Source of the DNA: Nocardia tengchongensis
GTDB taxonomy: Bacteria > Actinomycetota > Actinomycetes > Mycobacteriales > Mycobacteriaceae
Assembly: GCF_018362975.1 (NCBI RefSeq)
Contig: NZ_CP074371.1
Coordinates: 3,534,001 to 3,598,000 of the forward strand
Direction: 5' to 3'
Length of the DNA stretch: 64,000 nucleotides
Part shown: piece by piece, positions 37,826 through 46,738 of the stretch
Numbering within the stretch: position 1 is the first letter of the stretch
Layout of the letters: every line of letters starts with the position of its first letter
The notes under the pieces: model-generated
The model's database searches: none
What the model was told of the DNA's origin: nothing
Seen by the model: the letters and a program-made list of their open reading frames with translations, nothing else
Made by a program: the position numbers and the translations under genes

Positions 37826-39292
37826 ATGACCACCGAACGCAGCCCATGGGCGGCGCTGGGCGCGCTGTGCGTGGGCTACTTCATGATCCTGCTGGACATG
37901 ACCATCGTCGCCGTCGCGAACCCGGCGATCATGAACAGCCTGCACACCGACATGTCCAAGGTCATCTGGGTGACCAGCGCCTACCTGCTCACCTTCGCGG
38001 TGCCCCTGCTCGTCACAGGCCGCCTCGGCGACCGCTATGGACCGAAATACCTGTACCTGGGCGGACTTTCGATCTTCACGCTGGCCTCACTGTGGTGCGG
38101 GCTCGCGGGCGGCATCGGCACACTGATCGTCGCCCGCGCGATCCAAGGCCTCGGCGCGGCATTGATGGCGCCACAGACTATGGCGGTGATCGGCCGAATC
38201 TTCCCGTGGGACAAGCGCGGAGCGGCCATGGGCGTGTGGGGCGGCGTCGCGGGCATCGCGACCCTGATCGGCCCGATCTTCGGTGGTGCGCTCATCGACC
38301 ACGGCGGCTGGCAGTGGATCTTCTACGTCAACGTGCCCATCGGCTTGCTCGCGTTCGCGCTGGGCGTGTGGCTGGTGCCGGCGCTGCCGACCAACGACCA
38401 CCGCTTGGACATCCCCGGAGTGATCATGGTCGCGATCGGCATGTCGGCGTTGGTGTTCGGACTCCAGGAAGGCAACCAATACCACTGGGCGGGCTGGGTG
38501 TGGGGGCTGATCGCCGGCGGGCTCGCCGTCCTCGGGGCGTTCCTGGTGTACCAGGGGCGCACCACGATCGAACCGCTGGTGCCGCTAGGCCTGTTCCGCA
38601 ACCGCAACTTCTCGCTCGGCAACGTGGCGACCGGGGCACTGGGTGCGGCGATGACCGCGCAGATGGTGCCGTCGTACTTCTATCTGCAAGCGGTGCGCGA
38701 ATTGTCGCCGACCCGGGCGGCGCTGGTATTCGCGCCGATGGCAGTGGTTTCCGCGGTTCTGTCGCCGGTCGTCGGCAAGCTTTCGGACAGGGTGCCGCCG
38801 CGCTACCTGCTGACCTTCGGCTTCATGCTGTTCACGCTCGCGGTGCTGTGGTTCGTCGGCCTCGCCACCCCGCACGGGTCCATCGCGCTGATGTGCGTGA
38901 TGTCGGTGCTGTGCGGCGTCGGCAGCTCCTGCATCTGGGCGCCGCTGCCCGCGACCGCGCTGCGCAGCCTGCCGTTGCCGCAGATGGGAGCCGCCTCGGG
39001 GATCTACAACACCACCCGGCAGGTCGGCTCTGTGCTGGGCAGCGCGGGTATCGGCGCGCTCCTCACCGCACGCATGACGGCGCATGGGCTGCCCGCCTCG
39101 ACCGGCGAAACCGGCCGCCTGCCTGGCGATGTCAAAGCGCTCTACGCCGCTGCACTGACCGACTCGCTGTACCTGACGGTGATTCTGCTGGCTGTCTGTG
39201 CCGTCACCGCGGCGTTCCTGACCTCGACCAAGACGGTTGTCGCCGCGCCGAGTCCGACGGAAGGGGCCCCCGACTTGGCCGGTCGGCGCTAG
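37826..39292 (+). CDS. DHA2 family (EmrB/QacA type) efflux pump
   Basis: A 488-residue proton-driven drug exporter of the 14-TM DHA2 group. Hallmarks are LDMTIVAVANPAI in the first helix, GRLGDRYGPK (motif A), RAIQGLGAALMAPQTMAVI and the motif GGWQWIFYVNVPIG. It is divergent from, and probably repressed by, the TetR protein. A close paralogue lies at 49085-50560 in the NRPS cluster: long blocks such as APQTMAVIGRIFPWDKRG are identical, so one is a copy of the other or both derive from a recent duplication. Confidence 0.92.
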   Translation: MTTERSPWAALGALCVGYFMILLDMTIVAVANPAIMNSLHTDMSKVIWVTSAYLLTFAVPLLVTGRLGDRYGPKYLYLGGLSIFTLASLWCGLAGGIGTLIVARAIQGLGAALMAPQTMAVIGRIFPWDKRGAAMGVWGGVAGIATLIGPIFGGALIDHGGWQWIFYVNVPIGLLAFALGVWLVPALPTNDHRLDIPGVIMVAIGMSALVFGLQEGNQYHWAGWVWGLIAGGLAVLGAFLVYQGRTTIEPLVPLGLFRNRNFSLGNVATGALGAAMTAQMVPSYFYLQAVRELSPTRAALVFAPMAVVSAVLSPVVGKLSDRVPPRYLLTFGFMLFTLAVLWFVGLATPHGSIALMCVMSVLCGVGSSCIWAPLPATALRSLPLPQMGAASGIYNTTRQVGSVLGSAGIGALLTARMTAHGLPASTGETGRLPGDVKALYAAALTDSLYLTVILLAVCAVTAAFLTSTKTVVAAPSPTEGAPDLAGRR

Positions 39293-39415
39293 CGGCTTCC
39301 GGGCCGCTGTCACATTCGAGGGGCGGGCTCGGTCATGGAGGGGTGGGCCCCGAATCCCGGACACGCCCGCCCGGCTCGGATGGACCGACCGGTGGTGATC
39401 GAGGAGACTTCGGGC

Positions 39416-40282
39416 ATGGGCGGTCAACGCGACGAACTGGATCTGGTGGCACGCGAATTCGAACTGCAGCGCGGACGGCTGCAAGCCCTCGCCCAGCGCA
39501 TGCTCGGGTCCGCGGCCGAAGCCGAGGACGCCGTGCAGGAATCCTGGCTGCGGTTGAGCCGCTCCGAGACCGAGGGCATCGAGAATCTCGCGGGCTGGCT
39601 CACCACCGTCGTGTCCCGGGTCTGCCTGAACATGCTCCAGTCGCGCGGCACCCGGCGCGAGGACGCCCTCGAGGACTACGACGCTCCGGAGGCCGCCTTC
39701 GGGCCGGAACAGGAAGCGCTGCTGGGGGATTCGATCGGGGCGGCGCTGCTGGTGGTGCTCGACACGCTGACCCCCACCGAACGCCTCGCCTTCGTGCTGC
39801 ACGACATGTTCGCGGTGCCGTTCGAGGACATCGCGCCGATCCTCGGCAAAACCCCCGCCGCCGCACGGCAACTCGCCAGTCGCGGCCGCCGCCGCGTGCG
39901 GGGCGTCGACGAGATCGCCACCGATCGGGATCGGCAGCAGGAAGTGGTCGACGCCTTCCTGGCGGCCTCGCGCGGCGGCGACTTCGCGGCACTGCTGGAG
40001 CTCCTCGACCCCGACGTGGTGGTGCGCGCCGACGCCATCGGCATCACCATGGGCGCGGAACCGGAAGTCCGCGGCGCGCAGGCGGTCGCGACCACCTTCG
40101 CGGGCCGCGCCAAGGCCGCCCGCCCGGCTCTGGTCGACGGCCTCGCCGGCCTGGTGTGGACCACCGGTGGGGTTCCGCGCGTGGTCTTCGATTTCACCGT
40201 CGTCGACGGCCGCATCACCGCGATCGAATTGCTGGCCGATCCCGGCCTGCTCGGCGAGCTGGATCTGGAACTGCGCGGCTGA
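39416..40282 (+). CDS. ECF sigma factor with SnoaL-like C-terminal domain (ECF41/SigJ type)
   Basis: A 288-residue sigma factor. Sigma region 2 is at about residues 18-85 (LAQRMLGSAAEAEDAVQESWLRL), region 4 at about 115-165 (LTPTERLAFVLHDMFAVPFEDIAPILGKTPAAARQLASRGRRRV), and the remaining 120 residues form a SnoaL/NTF2-like domain that in the ECF41 group controls activity in place of an anti-sigma factor. The ATG at 39416 is favoured over 39380 by a GAGGAGA site. No anti-sigma gene is adjacent. Confidence 0.9.
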   Translation: MGGQRDELDLVAREFELQRGRLQALAQRMLGSAAEAEDAVQESWLRLSRSETEGIENLAGWLTTVVSRVCLNMLQSRGTRREDALEDYDAPEAAFGPEQEALLGDSIGAALLVVLDTLTPTERLAFVLHDMFAVPFEDIAPILGKTPAAARQLASRGRRRVRGVDEIATDRDRQQEVVDAFLAASRGGDFAALLELLDPDVVVRADAIGITMGAEPEVRGAQAVATTFAGRAKAARPALVDGLAGLVWTTGGVPRVVFDFTVVDGRITAIELLADPGLLGELDLELRG

Positions 40283-40344
40283 TCGGACTGGGCGGCACGG
40301 TAATTCGCCCTGGGTATCCATTGGACGGCGTATGATCGGCCCCG

Positions 40345-40800
40345 ATGGGCACCCAGGGCCAACGTGAAAGAGTCGTCACCACCGACTGGGACACGTTCGC
40401 GCGCAGGCTTGCGGCATTTCTCGCGGAATTACCCTCCCGCGCCACCGTCATCCTGGCGGCTACGGGCAATCGCTACGTGCAATTCCAGCAGTTCGATATC
40501 AATCTCTCCGCCGAACTCACCGGCAATTACTATCTCCCCGAACCGATTTCGGAGGCCGCCGCCCAACTGCTGCGCGATCTCGGCTGGACCGCCCCGGCCC
40601 TGCAACGCGAGATCGAGAACTGGCGGCGCACCCTGCGCTGGCCCATCAGCCGCACCGGCTTCGACGACCTCGCCCGCTCCGCCGCCCGCGGCCTGCACGA
40701 GGCCCTCGGCGTCGGAGCCCCCGCCGACCTGCGCGCCACCGGCTGGACCGACACCCACGCCCTCGACCTCTCACCCTTGAACGCCCGGCCCGCGGGCTGA
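40345..40800 (+). CDS. Small cytoplasmic protein (possibly TY-Chap/YbjN-like)
   Basis: A 151-residue soluble protein without signal or membrane segments. The pattern WDTFARRLAAFLAELPSRAT followed by a beta-strand region (VQFQQFDINLSAELTGNYYL) and SEAAAQLLRDLGW recalls the TY-Chap/YbjN-like families, which are chaperone-like or of unknown role; this is a tentative resemblance. It lies 62 bases after the sigma factor gene and ends before a bidirectional terminator. Confidence 0.6.
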   Translation: MGTQGQRERVVTTDWDTFARRLAAFLAELPSRATVILAATGNRYVQFQQFDINLSAELTGNYYLPEPISEAAAQLLRDLGWTAPALQREIENWRRTLRWPISRTGFDDLARSAARGLHEALGVGAPADLRATGWTDTHALDLSPLNARPAG

Positions 40801-40821
40801 CTCGCGCCCGGAACGGCGACA

Positions 40822-40848
40822 GCCCCGTCGCACGCGGTACGACGGGGC
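40822..40848. terminator. Bidirectional terminator
   Basis: A nine-bp stem (GCCCCGTCG with CGACGGGGC) around a nine-base loop lies between two convergent genes, 21 bases after one stop and 17 before the other. Confidence 0.7.
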
Positions 40849-40864
40849 CGGGGCCTAGGCGGGG

Positions 40865-41781
40865 TCAGCCCACCAGGGTGCGGTGCAACTCGAGGATGGT
40901 GGCCGCGTCGAGCCCCAACCCCTTGGTGAGGAAATTACCGAAATCACCGAACTGCTGGTTCATCTGGTCGACAGCGGTGTTCAGATATTCGTCGCTGACC
41001 ACCTGCAACGGAATCAGCAGATCCGGATTCTGCATGATCCCCGCCTGCTTCAACTGCGCCCGCTGCGCCGCGTCCGCGGCCGAACGATACTGATTCGACA
41101 GCAGATAATCCTGGCGCGCAATGCTTTCCGGCACACCCGCCGCCCGCAGCATCACATAGGTCATCCACCCGGTCCGGTCCTTACCGGCCGTGCAGTGATA
41201 CAGCGTCGCCCCATTCGACGCCGCGATGTCCTTGATCGTCTGCCCGAATTTCGCCATCGAATCCGCGCTCAGAAAACTCAGGTACGTATCCCGCATCATC
41301 TGCTCGGCCTTGCCGTCCCCGAGCGCCGCCTGCTGCACCGCCGGATCCTTCGACCCGATCGCCTGCACCATCTTCAAATACATCCCCGCATCACTGATCG
41401 GCCGCGCCACCGCCGTCGCCCCCGCCGGCACCCGATCCGCCCCCTGCACCCCCACCTCGGCCTGCGTCCGGAAATCGATCACCGTCTTGATCCCCAACGT
41501 CCCGAGCTTCTGCACATCGGCGTCGGTCAGCTTTCCGAGCGCATCGGCCCGAATCACCTTCCCCGACTTGGTCGAATCCCCGGTATAGGTCACATACCCC
41601 CGATATCGCGGACATTGACCGCCCCTTGCAGCGTGATCCGAGTGGCCTCGGTGTGCATGACCGGCGGCGCGGCCAGAGCCACCGATGGCACCCCGGCCAC
41701 CCCGCCCCCGAACAGCGCCCCCGCCGCAGCAGTCACAACGAGCATTGAAATACGCAGTCGTGCAAATCGTTTGATGTTCAC
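40865..41781 (-). CDS. Exported PtpB-like protein tyrosine phosphatase, frameshifted at 41597-41601
   Basis: A secreted tyrosine/serine phosphatase of the PtpB type. The active-site loop is HCTAGKDRTG (Cys-x5-Arg) and the N-terminal family motif is VNVRDIGG. A signal peptide (MLVVTAAAGALFGGGVAGV... ALAAP) starts at 41781. As read, the frame stops just after VNVRDIGG and the catalytic part (TYTGDSTKSGKVIRADAL onward) lies one frame over. The switch falls in a run of five C (41597-41601); one more base restores a 305-residue protein reading RDIGGYVTYTGD. Mycobacterial PtpB acts on host phosphoproteins or phosphoinositides, which suggests but does not prove a similar role. Confidence 0.82.
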
Positions 41782-42019
41782 GGCCGCGACGCTAGGGGTG
41801 CTTACGCGCGCCCCGCCCGGTTACACACCGGCCCTCCCGCCCACCGGCCACCCGTCCCCACCCACCGGGATCCCGCCTGGACCGCCCGAAAGCTCCAGCA
41901 CCCCAGTAACTCTCAGGCAACCATCCTACCCCCGCGAGCACCGAAGCCCCATCGACCACCCGGAGCGTCGATTCCGAGAGGTAGCCTGGGGCGCTCGGTA
42001 CTCGAGGAGGGGAGTGGTT

Positions 42020-42514
42020 TTGGCACAAATCTCGGTGACGGTCTGCTTGCCGCCAGACACGATCGATGACGTGGAGGCCGCGATCACGCGAGCTCTCGCT
42101 CCGTTCGAGATGCACCAGGGGTTTCCGGAGCGAGACATGTGGAACACCTGGCGGCTTCGGAGCGGTGGAGACGGAGCCGGGTTCTATGTCCGACCGGGCC
42201 ATGAGGATGACCCTCGGCTGATTCACGACGGTCCCAACCAATTCGGCATCGTGCTGCCCCCGAAGCGAGGCGAATGCGCGGGCGGCCCGAAGGCCTTGCT
42301 GGATGTCGCAACGCACAATTTCGCAGAGCCCGATGTGCTCACCCTGGATGGTTGGTGGATCGAGTCGAGCGGCGTTTGCCGACACAAGGATTGGGACAAG
42401 AACACGTCCCCCGTGGATCAGCCCGCCTGCCCCATACCACCTGGCGATCTCGAAAACTACCTCGAGACACTTCCCGACGACACCGTGCTCGTTCGGGTCC
42501 ATTGCCACGGCTGA
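42020..42514 (+). CDS. Hypothetical protein, family unknown
   Basis: A 164-residue soluble protein with no signal peptide. It is rich in Pro, Trp and His/Cys late on (GWWIESSGVCRHKDWDKN... QPACPIPP), giving a possible metal site, and starts with a beta strand (AQISVTVCLPP) and a helix (DDVEAAITRALAPF). The TTG at 42020 is chosen because AGGAGG lies nine bases before it; a GTG at 42014 is too close to that site. Similar sequences with MWNTWRL and HDGPN appear to be actinobacterial, but I do not know a function. It converges on glnA1 across a terminator. Confidence 0.65.
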   Translation: MAQISVTVCLPPDTIDDVEAAITRALAPFEMHQGFPERDMWNTWRLRSGGDGAGFYVRPGHEDDPRLIHDGPNQFGIVLPPKRGECAGGPKALLDVATHNFAEPDVLTLDGWWIESSGVCRHKDWDKNTSPVDQPACPIPPGDLENYLETLPDDTVLVRVHCHG

Positions 42515-42524
42515 GCAACACGCA

Positions 42525-42554
42525 AAGCCCCACCCGCCGAGGCGGATGGGGCTT
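42525..42554. terminator. Bidirectional terminator between glnA1 and its neighbour
   Basis: AAGCCCCA-C-CCGCC pairs with GGCGG-A-TGGGGCTT around a two-base centre; the only mismatch is C/A. It lies 10 bases after the plus-strand gene and 25 bases beyond the glnA1 stop. Confidence 0.8.
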
Positions 42555-42579
42555 CTGAGAGTGCTTGCGGCCCTACGAC

Positions 42580-44018
42580 TTAGACGTCGTAGTACAGCTC
42601 GAACTCGTACGGGTGCGGGCGCAGGTTGACCGGGGCGATTTCCTGGGTGCGCTTGATGTCGATCCAGGTCTCGATCAGGTCGGTGGTGAACACGCCACCC
42701 TCGGTGAGGTAGTCGTGGTCCTGCTGTCGAGGCGGTCGATGACCGACGCCAGCGAGGTGGGGGCCTGCGGGATATTCTTGGCCTCCTCGGGCGGCAGCTC
42801 GTAGAGGTCCTTGTCGACCGGAGCCATCGGCTCGATCTTCTTCTTGATGCCGTCCAGGCCGGCCATCATCATGGCGGCGAAGGCCAGGTACGGGTTACCC
42901 GAGGAGTCGGGCGCGCGGAACTCGATGCGCTTGGCCTTCGGGTTCGAGCCGGTGATCGGGATACGGATCGCGGCCGAACGGTTGCGCTGCGAGTACACCA
43001 GGTTGATGGGGGCCTCGTAGCCCGGCACCAGACGGTGGTACGAGTTCACGGTCGGGTTGGTGAACGCCAGCAGCGACGGGGCGTGGTGCAGGATGCCGCC
43101 GATGTAGTGACGCGCCAGATCCGACAGGCCCGCGTAACCGGCCTCGTCGTGGAACAGCGGCTTGCCGTCCTTCCACAGCGACTGGTGGGCGTGCATGCCC
43201 GAGCCGTTGTCGCCGAACAGCGGCTTCGGCATGAAGGTAACGGTCTTACCCTCCTGCCACGCGGTGTTCTTCACGATGTACTTGAACAGCTGCAGGTCGT
43301 CAGCAGCGCCCAGCAGCGTGTTGAAGCGGTAGTTGATCTCGGCCTGACCGGCGGTGCCGACCTCGTGGTGGCCGCGCTCCAGCTCGAAGCCCGCGTTCTG
43401 CAGGTTGGTCGAGATCTTGTCGCGCAGGTCGACGTAGTGGTCGTACGGGGCAACCGGGAAGTAACCACCCTTGTTGCGCACCTTGTAACCACGGTTCGGG
43501 GTGCCGTCGGCGTTGTACTCCGCGCCGGTGTTCCAGGAACCCGACACCGAGTCGATCTCGTAGAACGAGCCGTTCATCGCCGAGTCGTAACGGATCGAGT
43601 CGAAGATGTAGAACTCGGCCTCGGCACCGAAGTAGCAGGTGTCGGCGATACCGGTCGCGGCCAGGTACTGCTCGGCCTTGCGGGCGACGTTGCGCGGGTC
43701 GCGCGAGTACGCCTCACGGGTGAACGGGTCGTGCACGAAGAAGTTCATGTTCAGCGTCTTCGCGGCACGGAAGGGATCGATCCGCGCGGTGCTGAAGTCG
43801 GGCAGCAGCAGCATGTCCGACTCATCGATCGACTGGAACCCGCGGACGGACGAACCGTCGAACGCCAGGCCCTCTTCGGCGAGATCAGCGGTGAACGCCT
43901 TCGCCGGGATCGAGAAGTGCTGCTGCACACCGGGGAGGTCGGTGAAGCGAATATCGACGTATTCGAGCTCCTCCTCCTTGATGTACTTGATGACCTCGTC
44001 GGCCGTGCTGAACGCCAC
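42580..44018 (-). CDS. glnA: Glutamine synthetase type I (GlnA1), frameshifted near 42725
   Basis: The main nitrogen-assimilating glutamine synthetase. Signatures include WFxD-equivalent [46 protein letters not shown] and the adenylylation site in [11 protein letters not shown], target of GlnE. As read the frame ends early with SRTTTTSP at 42675, but the normal C-terminus ([20 protein letters not shown] through YEFELYYDV, stop at 42580) follows one frame over; one extra base around 42719-42730 restores 479 residues, the usual length. The start is GTG at 44018 with AAGGAG before it. A GlnR box lies about 80-115 bases upstream. Confidence 0.93.
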
Positions 44019-44095
44019 TTAGTACTCCTTACGGATCGGTTCCCAGCCAGTGGTGACTGCATGGGTTCGTCGCGACCACACGGTATGGATGCGGT

Positions 44096-44133
44096 GTTTC
44101 CCTGCAATCAAGGCTGTGTTTCGCCAGTGTTAC
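44096..44133 (-). promoter_or_regulatory. GlnR box upstream of glnA1
   Basis: On the minus strand the region reads GTAAC-N6-GAAAC-N6-TTGAT-N6-GAAAC. This is the known actinobacterial GlnR consensus (gTnAC-N6-GaAAC, twice, 22-bp period) with three of four half-sites perfect. It lies 78-115 bases upstream of the GTG start, the expected position for GlnR activation of glnA under nitrogen limitation. Confidence 0.75.
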
Positions 44134-44418
44134 ACGCACTGCTGGCCGGGGGTTCGGCGGTGCCCCCGGCTTCGCGAAGACGCCACAGCGGTCGCCGAGC
44201 AATGCTCGACCAGCACCGACATCCTGCCACCGACCTGCCCGAACCGGCTGTTAAGACTCTGAAAAGTTAGGGTCCTTACCGCGTCCGACCGGGCCATCGT
44301 GACAATCCTCACCACCGGGCATCCACCGGGCAACCGGGATGGCCCGATGGTTGCAGCAGCCACCGGAATCGAGCCGACAACATATACGGTTCCGCTCTCG
44401 CCCGCCGATCAGCGGACG
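44134..44418. other. Stretch without a recognisable gene
   Basis: Upstream of the glnA1 GlnR box. Short open frames on both strands have no ribosome sites or recognisable sequence. The glnA1 transcription start presumably lies between here and 44018. Confidence 0.4.
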
Positions 44419-44951
44419 TCAGCGACCCGATCGGCGGCGCATACGCGGACACAGTGATAGCGACCACAAAGCCCTTGTTCCGACCATCGGCGCATGGGTC
44501 CGCCGACCGATCATGGCCACCGCCGACCGTGGCGCCCTGATCCGGAAGCACTTCGAGGAGCGCGCCGCGGCCATCGCCATCGGTGAGCTGCCTTTCGCGC
44601 CGGCCAAGTACACGCTCGCCGGCACGGCTCCCGCCACGAACGGCACGAGGCCCAACTCGAAGAGCATTGCTACCGGGCGGTATGGGGGGCCATCCAGCCC
44701 GTTGGGAAAGGCATTGTCGGGTGGCTCGTGGGAACGTAATGCCTGCTCCAGGCGATTCCGGACGGCATCGGCGCGGGGGTAGGGGAGATCGGCGCGGCTC
44801 CCCGCATGTCGATCGCCGCGTGGGCCTGAAGTAATCGGAAGGTGCGCCGGCCCATTGCGGTGAGCGCGAGAATCGGGATGCCCGCGAGCAGACCGGTCAT
44901 GCAGTACCGGTACCAGAGAGGGACTGGTGTGGGTGGCGCTGACGCCGTCAT
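44419..44951 (-). pseudogene. Broken small membrane protein gene, uncertain
   Basis: Two overlapping minus-strand pieces look like one protein. The first starts MTASAPPTPVPLWYRYCMTG at 44951 and contains a membrane helix (TGLLAGIPILALTAMG) then RTFRLLQAHAAIDM; the second, one frame over, continues with YPRADAVRNRLEQALRSHE and a second helix (ELGLVPFVAGAVPASVYLAG). One added base in the CCCC/CCCCC stretch near 44780-44790 would join them. The end of the second piece is Arg-rich and poor, so the gene may be degraded as well as frameshifted. A plus-strand frame over the same DNA is the alternative. Confidence 0.35.
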
Positions 44952-45245
44952 TGGTGCAGTCGGTAGTGAATTCCACATTGCGATAGACGCTGAGGCGCAA
45001 TCCCCTCACTTGCGGGGAGAGGTTTACGATCGAGGGGCTGTGCAAATAGAACGGGCGGGTCATCGAATACCCATTCTTCGGGTTTGTCCTTGCGATCTAT
45101 TGTGGGGTAGTTTCCGGAATTCGTTGGGGAACACGCGGATTCGCGTGCCGTCGGGTGCTGCGCCCTTGCCCTGCAAGCGAAGTCGGCGCTGGCGTCAGGG
45201 TCATCTCCTCGGCTGCCGGCCTACCTCCGGTAATTGTCGAAAAAC
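44952..45245. other. Stretch without a recognisable gene
   Basis: About 290 bases of lower GC content than the surroundings, with no convincing open frame. It contains the promoter region of the hydrolase gene starting at 45269. Confidence 0.4.
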
Positions 45246-45255
45246 CAAGCGCTTG
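45246..45255. promoter_or_regulatory. CAAGCGCTTG palindrome before the hydrolase gene
   Basis: A perfect 10-bp palindrome made of the half-sites CAAGC and GCTTG, 13 bases before the hydrolase ATG. The same half-sites, spaced by four bases, occur in the NRPS control region at 54626-54639. Such sequences are typical of TetR-type operators. Confidence 0.4.
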
Positions 45256-45268
45256 TTATGGTTTCGGG

Positions 45269-46657
45269 ATGGAACTCTCTGGTCCGGTGGCCGGTCCGTT
45301 CAGGCTGATCTCGACGTTCTTCTCGCTGACCGATGTCGGTTACGTCGCCGAGGAGTACTTCCTGTCCGGGATGGCCGCGTCCTACCGGCTGACCGGCCCG
45401 GCGGGCAATGACGGGGAGTGGGCGACCGAGGCGGGTGGGGGCGCACCGTTCACGACCAGACTGGTTGTCTACCGGCCGATCGAGGGCTATCGCGGGACCG
45501 CTGTCGTGGAATGGCTGAACGCGTCCTCAGGTGCGGATACGCCGCCGATCTGGCTGCTGGCACACCGACATCTCACTCGTGCCCGGATTGCCTGGATTGG
45601 GGTTTCCGCGCAGTATGCGCCGATTCACGGCGGCGGCGGTATGGCCGAGCGGGACGATACCTGGAACTCGGTGCGGAGGCCGTCGCTGAAGCAGGTGGAT
45701 CCGGTGCGGTACGCCGAGCTGTCGCATCCGGGCGACGCCTACTGTTACGACATTTACCGGCAGGCGGGAGAACTGGTTCGCGAGCTGGTGCGGGGGACCC
45801 GGCAGGTGCTCGCGGCCGGGCAATCGCAATCGGCGGCCATGCTCGTCACGTATGTGAATGCCATTGCGCCGCACGGCTCGCCCTACGACGCGTACCTCAT
45901 CGACGGGCGGCCCGGTCTGCCCGCGTCGCTGAGTGGCCGAGTGGGATCCGTTGCGCTGAACGGCGGTACGCGAGTGCGCGCGGATTCGACCGCGCCGGTG
46001 CTCACACTCCAGACCGAGACCGATGTGGTCGGCTTCATGCGTTCGATCGACTCCCGCCAGCCCGACTCCGACCGTTTCCGGCTGTGGGAGCTGCCCGGGG
46101 CCGCGCACGTGGACTCCTACAGCGTGGGAGCGTCTTTCACCGACTCGGGCACCCTCACGGCAGCGGAACTGGCCGAGCTGATGGCACCTCGCCGCGATCC
46201 ACTGGGTGCCGACTTCCCCGAGCCGATCAATTCCGGGCCACAGCATCACTACGTCCTGCAGCGGGCAATCGCAGCGCTGTCGGAGTGGGTCGAAGGCGGA
46301 CCTGCTCCCGCGCGGGCCGATCGGCTGAGCGTGTCAGCCGGGGAACTGGTGCTGGACGACCATGGCAATGCGCTGGGCGGTGTCCGCACACCGTGGCTGG
46401 ACGTACCGTTGGCGGTGCTGTCGGGGCTCGGACAGGAGGGTGGTGGCCCGGCGATCATGTTCGGCTGCACGCGACCTCTCCCGGGCCCCACTCCGGACAA
46501 CTACCTCGGGGCATTTCGAGCGGCAACCGACGAGGCGGTGGCGGCAGGTTTCCTGCTGGCCGAGGATGTACCGGAAATCCTTGCCATGGCGGTCGCGAAT
46601 CAAGCACTGAGCGAGCAGGGGCGCATCCCGCCCGCCACGCACCACTCGAGTCGGTAA
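45269..46657 (+). CDS. Alpha/beta hydrolase domain-containing protein
   Basis: A 462-residue protein resembling the actinobacterial 'alpha/beta hydrolase domain' family (esterase-like, function poorly known). The likely nucleophile elbow is AAGQSQSAAML; the early AVVEWLNASSGADTPP block and the late ELPGAAHVDSYSVG (likely catalytic His) are characteristic. There is no signal peptide. The ATG at 45269 follows CGGG and a CAAGCGCTTG palindrome. It converges with the SDR gene of the NRPS cluster across a perfect palindromic terminator, so whether it belongs to the cluster is unclear. Confidence 0.75.
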   Translation: MELSGPVAGPFRLISTFFSLTDVGYVAEEYFLSGMAASYRLTGPAGNDGEWATEAGGGAPFTTRLVVYRPIEGYRGTAVVEWLNASSGADTPPIWLLAHRHLTRARIAWIGVSAQYAPIHGGGGMAERDDTWNSVRRPSLKQVDPVRYAELSHPGDAYCYDIYRQAGELVRELVRGTRQVLAAGQSQSAAMLVTYVNAIAPHGSPYDAYLIDGRPGLPASLSGRVGSVALNGGTRVRADSTAPVLTLQTETDVVGFMRSIDSRQPDSDRFRLWELPGAAHVDSYSVGASFTDSGTLTAAELAELMAPRRDPLGADFPEPINSGPQHHYVLQRAIAALSEWVEGGPAPARADRLSVSAGELVLDDHGNALGGVRTPWLDVPLAVLSGLGQEGGGPAIMFGCTRPLPGPTPDNYLGAFRAATDEAVAAGFLLAEDVPEILAMAVANQALSEQGRIPPATHHSSR

Positions 46658-46673
46658 CCTCCGCCGGAGTGCA

Positions 46674-46702
46674 TGAATGCCGTTGCATTGCAACGGCATT
46701 CA
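46674..46702. terminator. Perfect palindromic bidirectional terminator
   Basis: Arms of 14 bases (TGAATGCCGTTGCA and its exact reverse complement) meet around a single T. It lies 16 bases after the hydrolase stop and 36 beyond the SDR stop, between convergent genes. Confidence 0.75.
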
Positions 46703-46738
46703 CATGGAACCAAAGGGGCGACGCGCAAGAAGTGGGTC

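Noticed and set aside
44511..44782. Plus-strand frame MATADRGALIRKHFEERAAA...
   Set aside because: High third-position GC, but no ribosome site, and the minus strand of the same DNA gives a membrane-protein-like sequence. Left undecided, not annotated.
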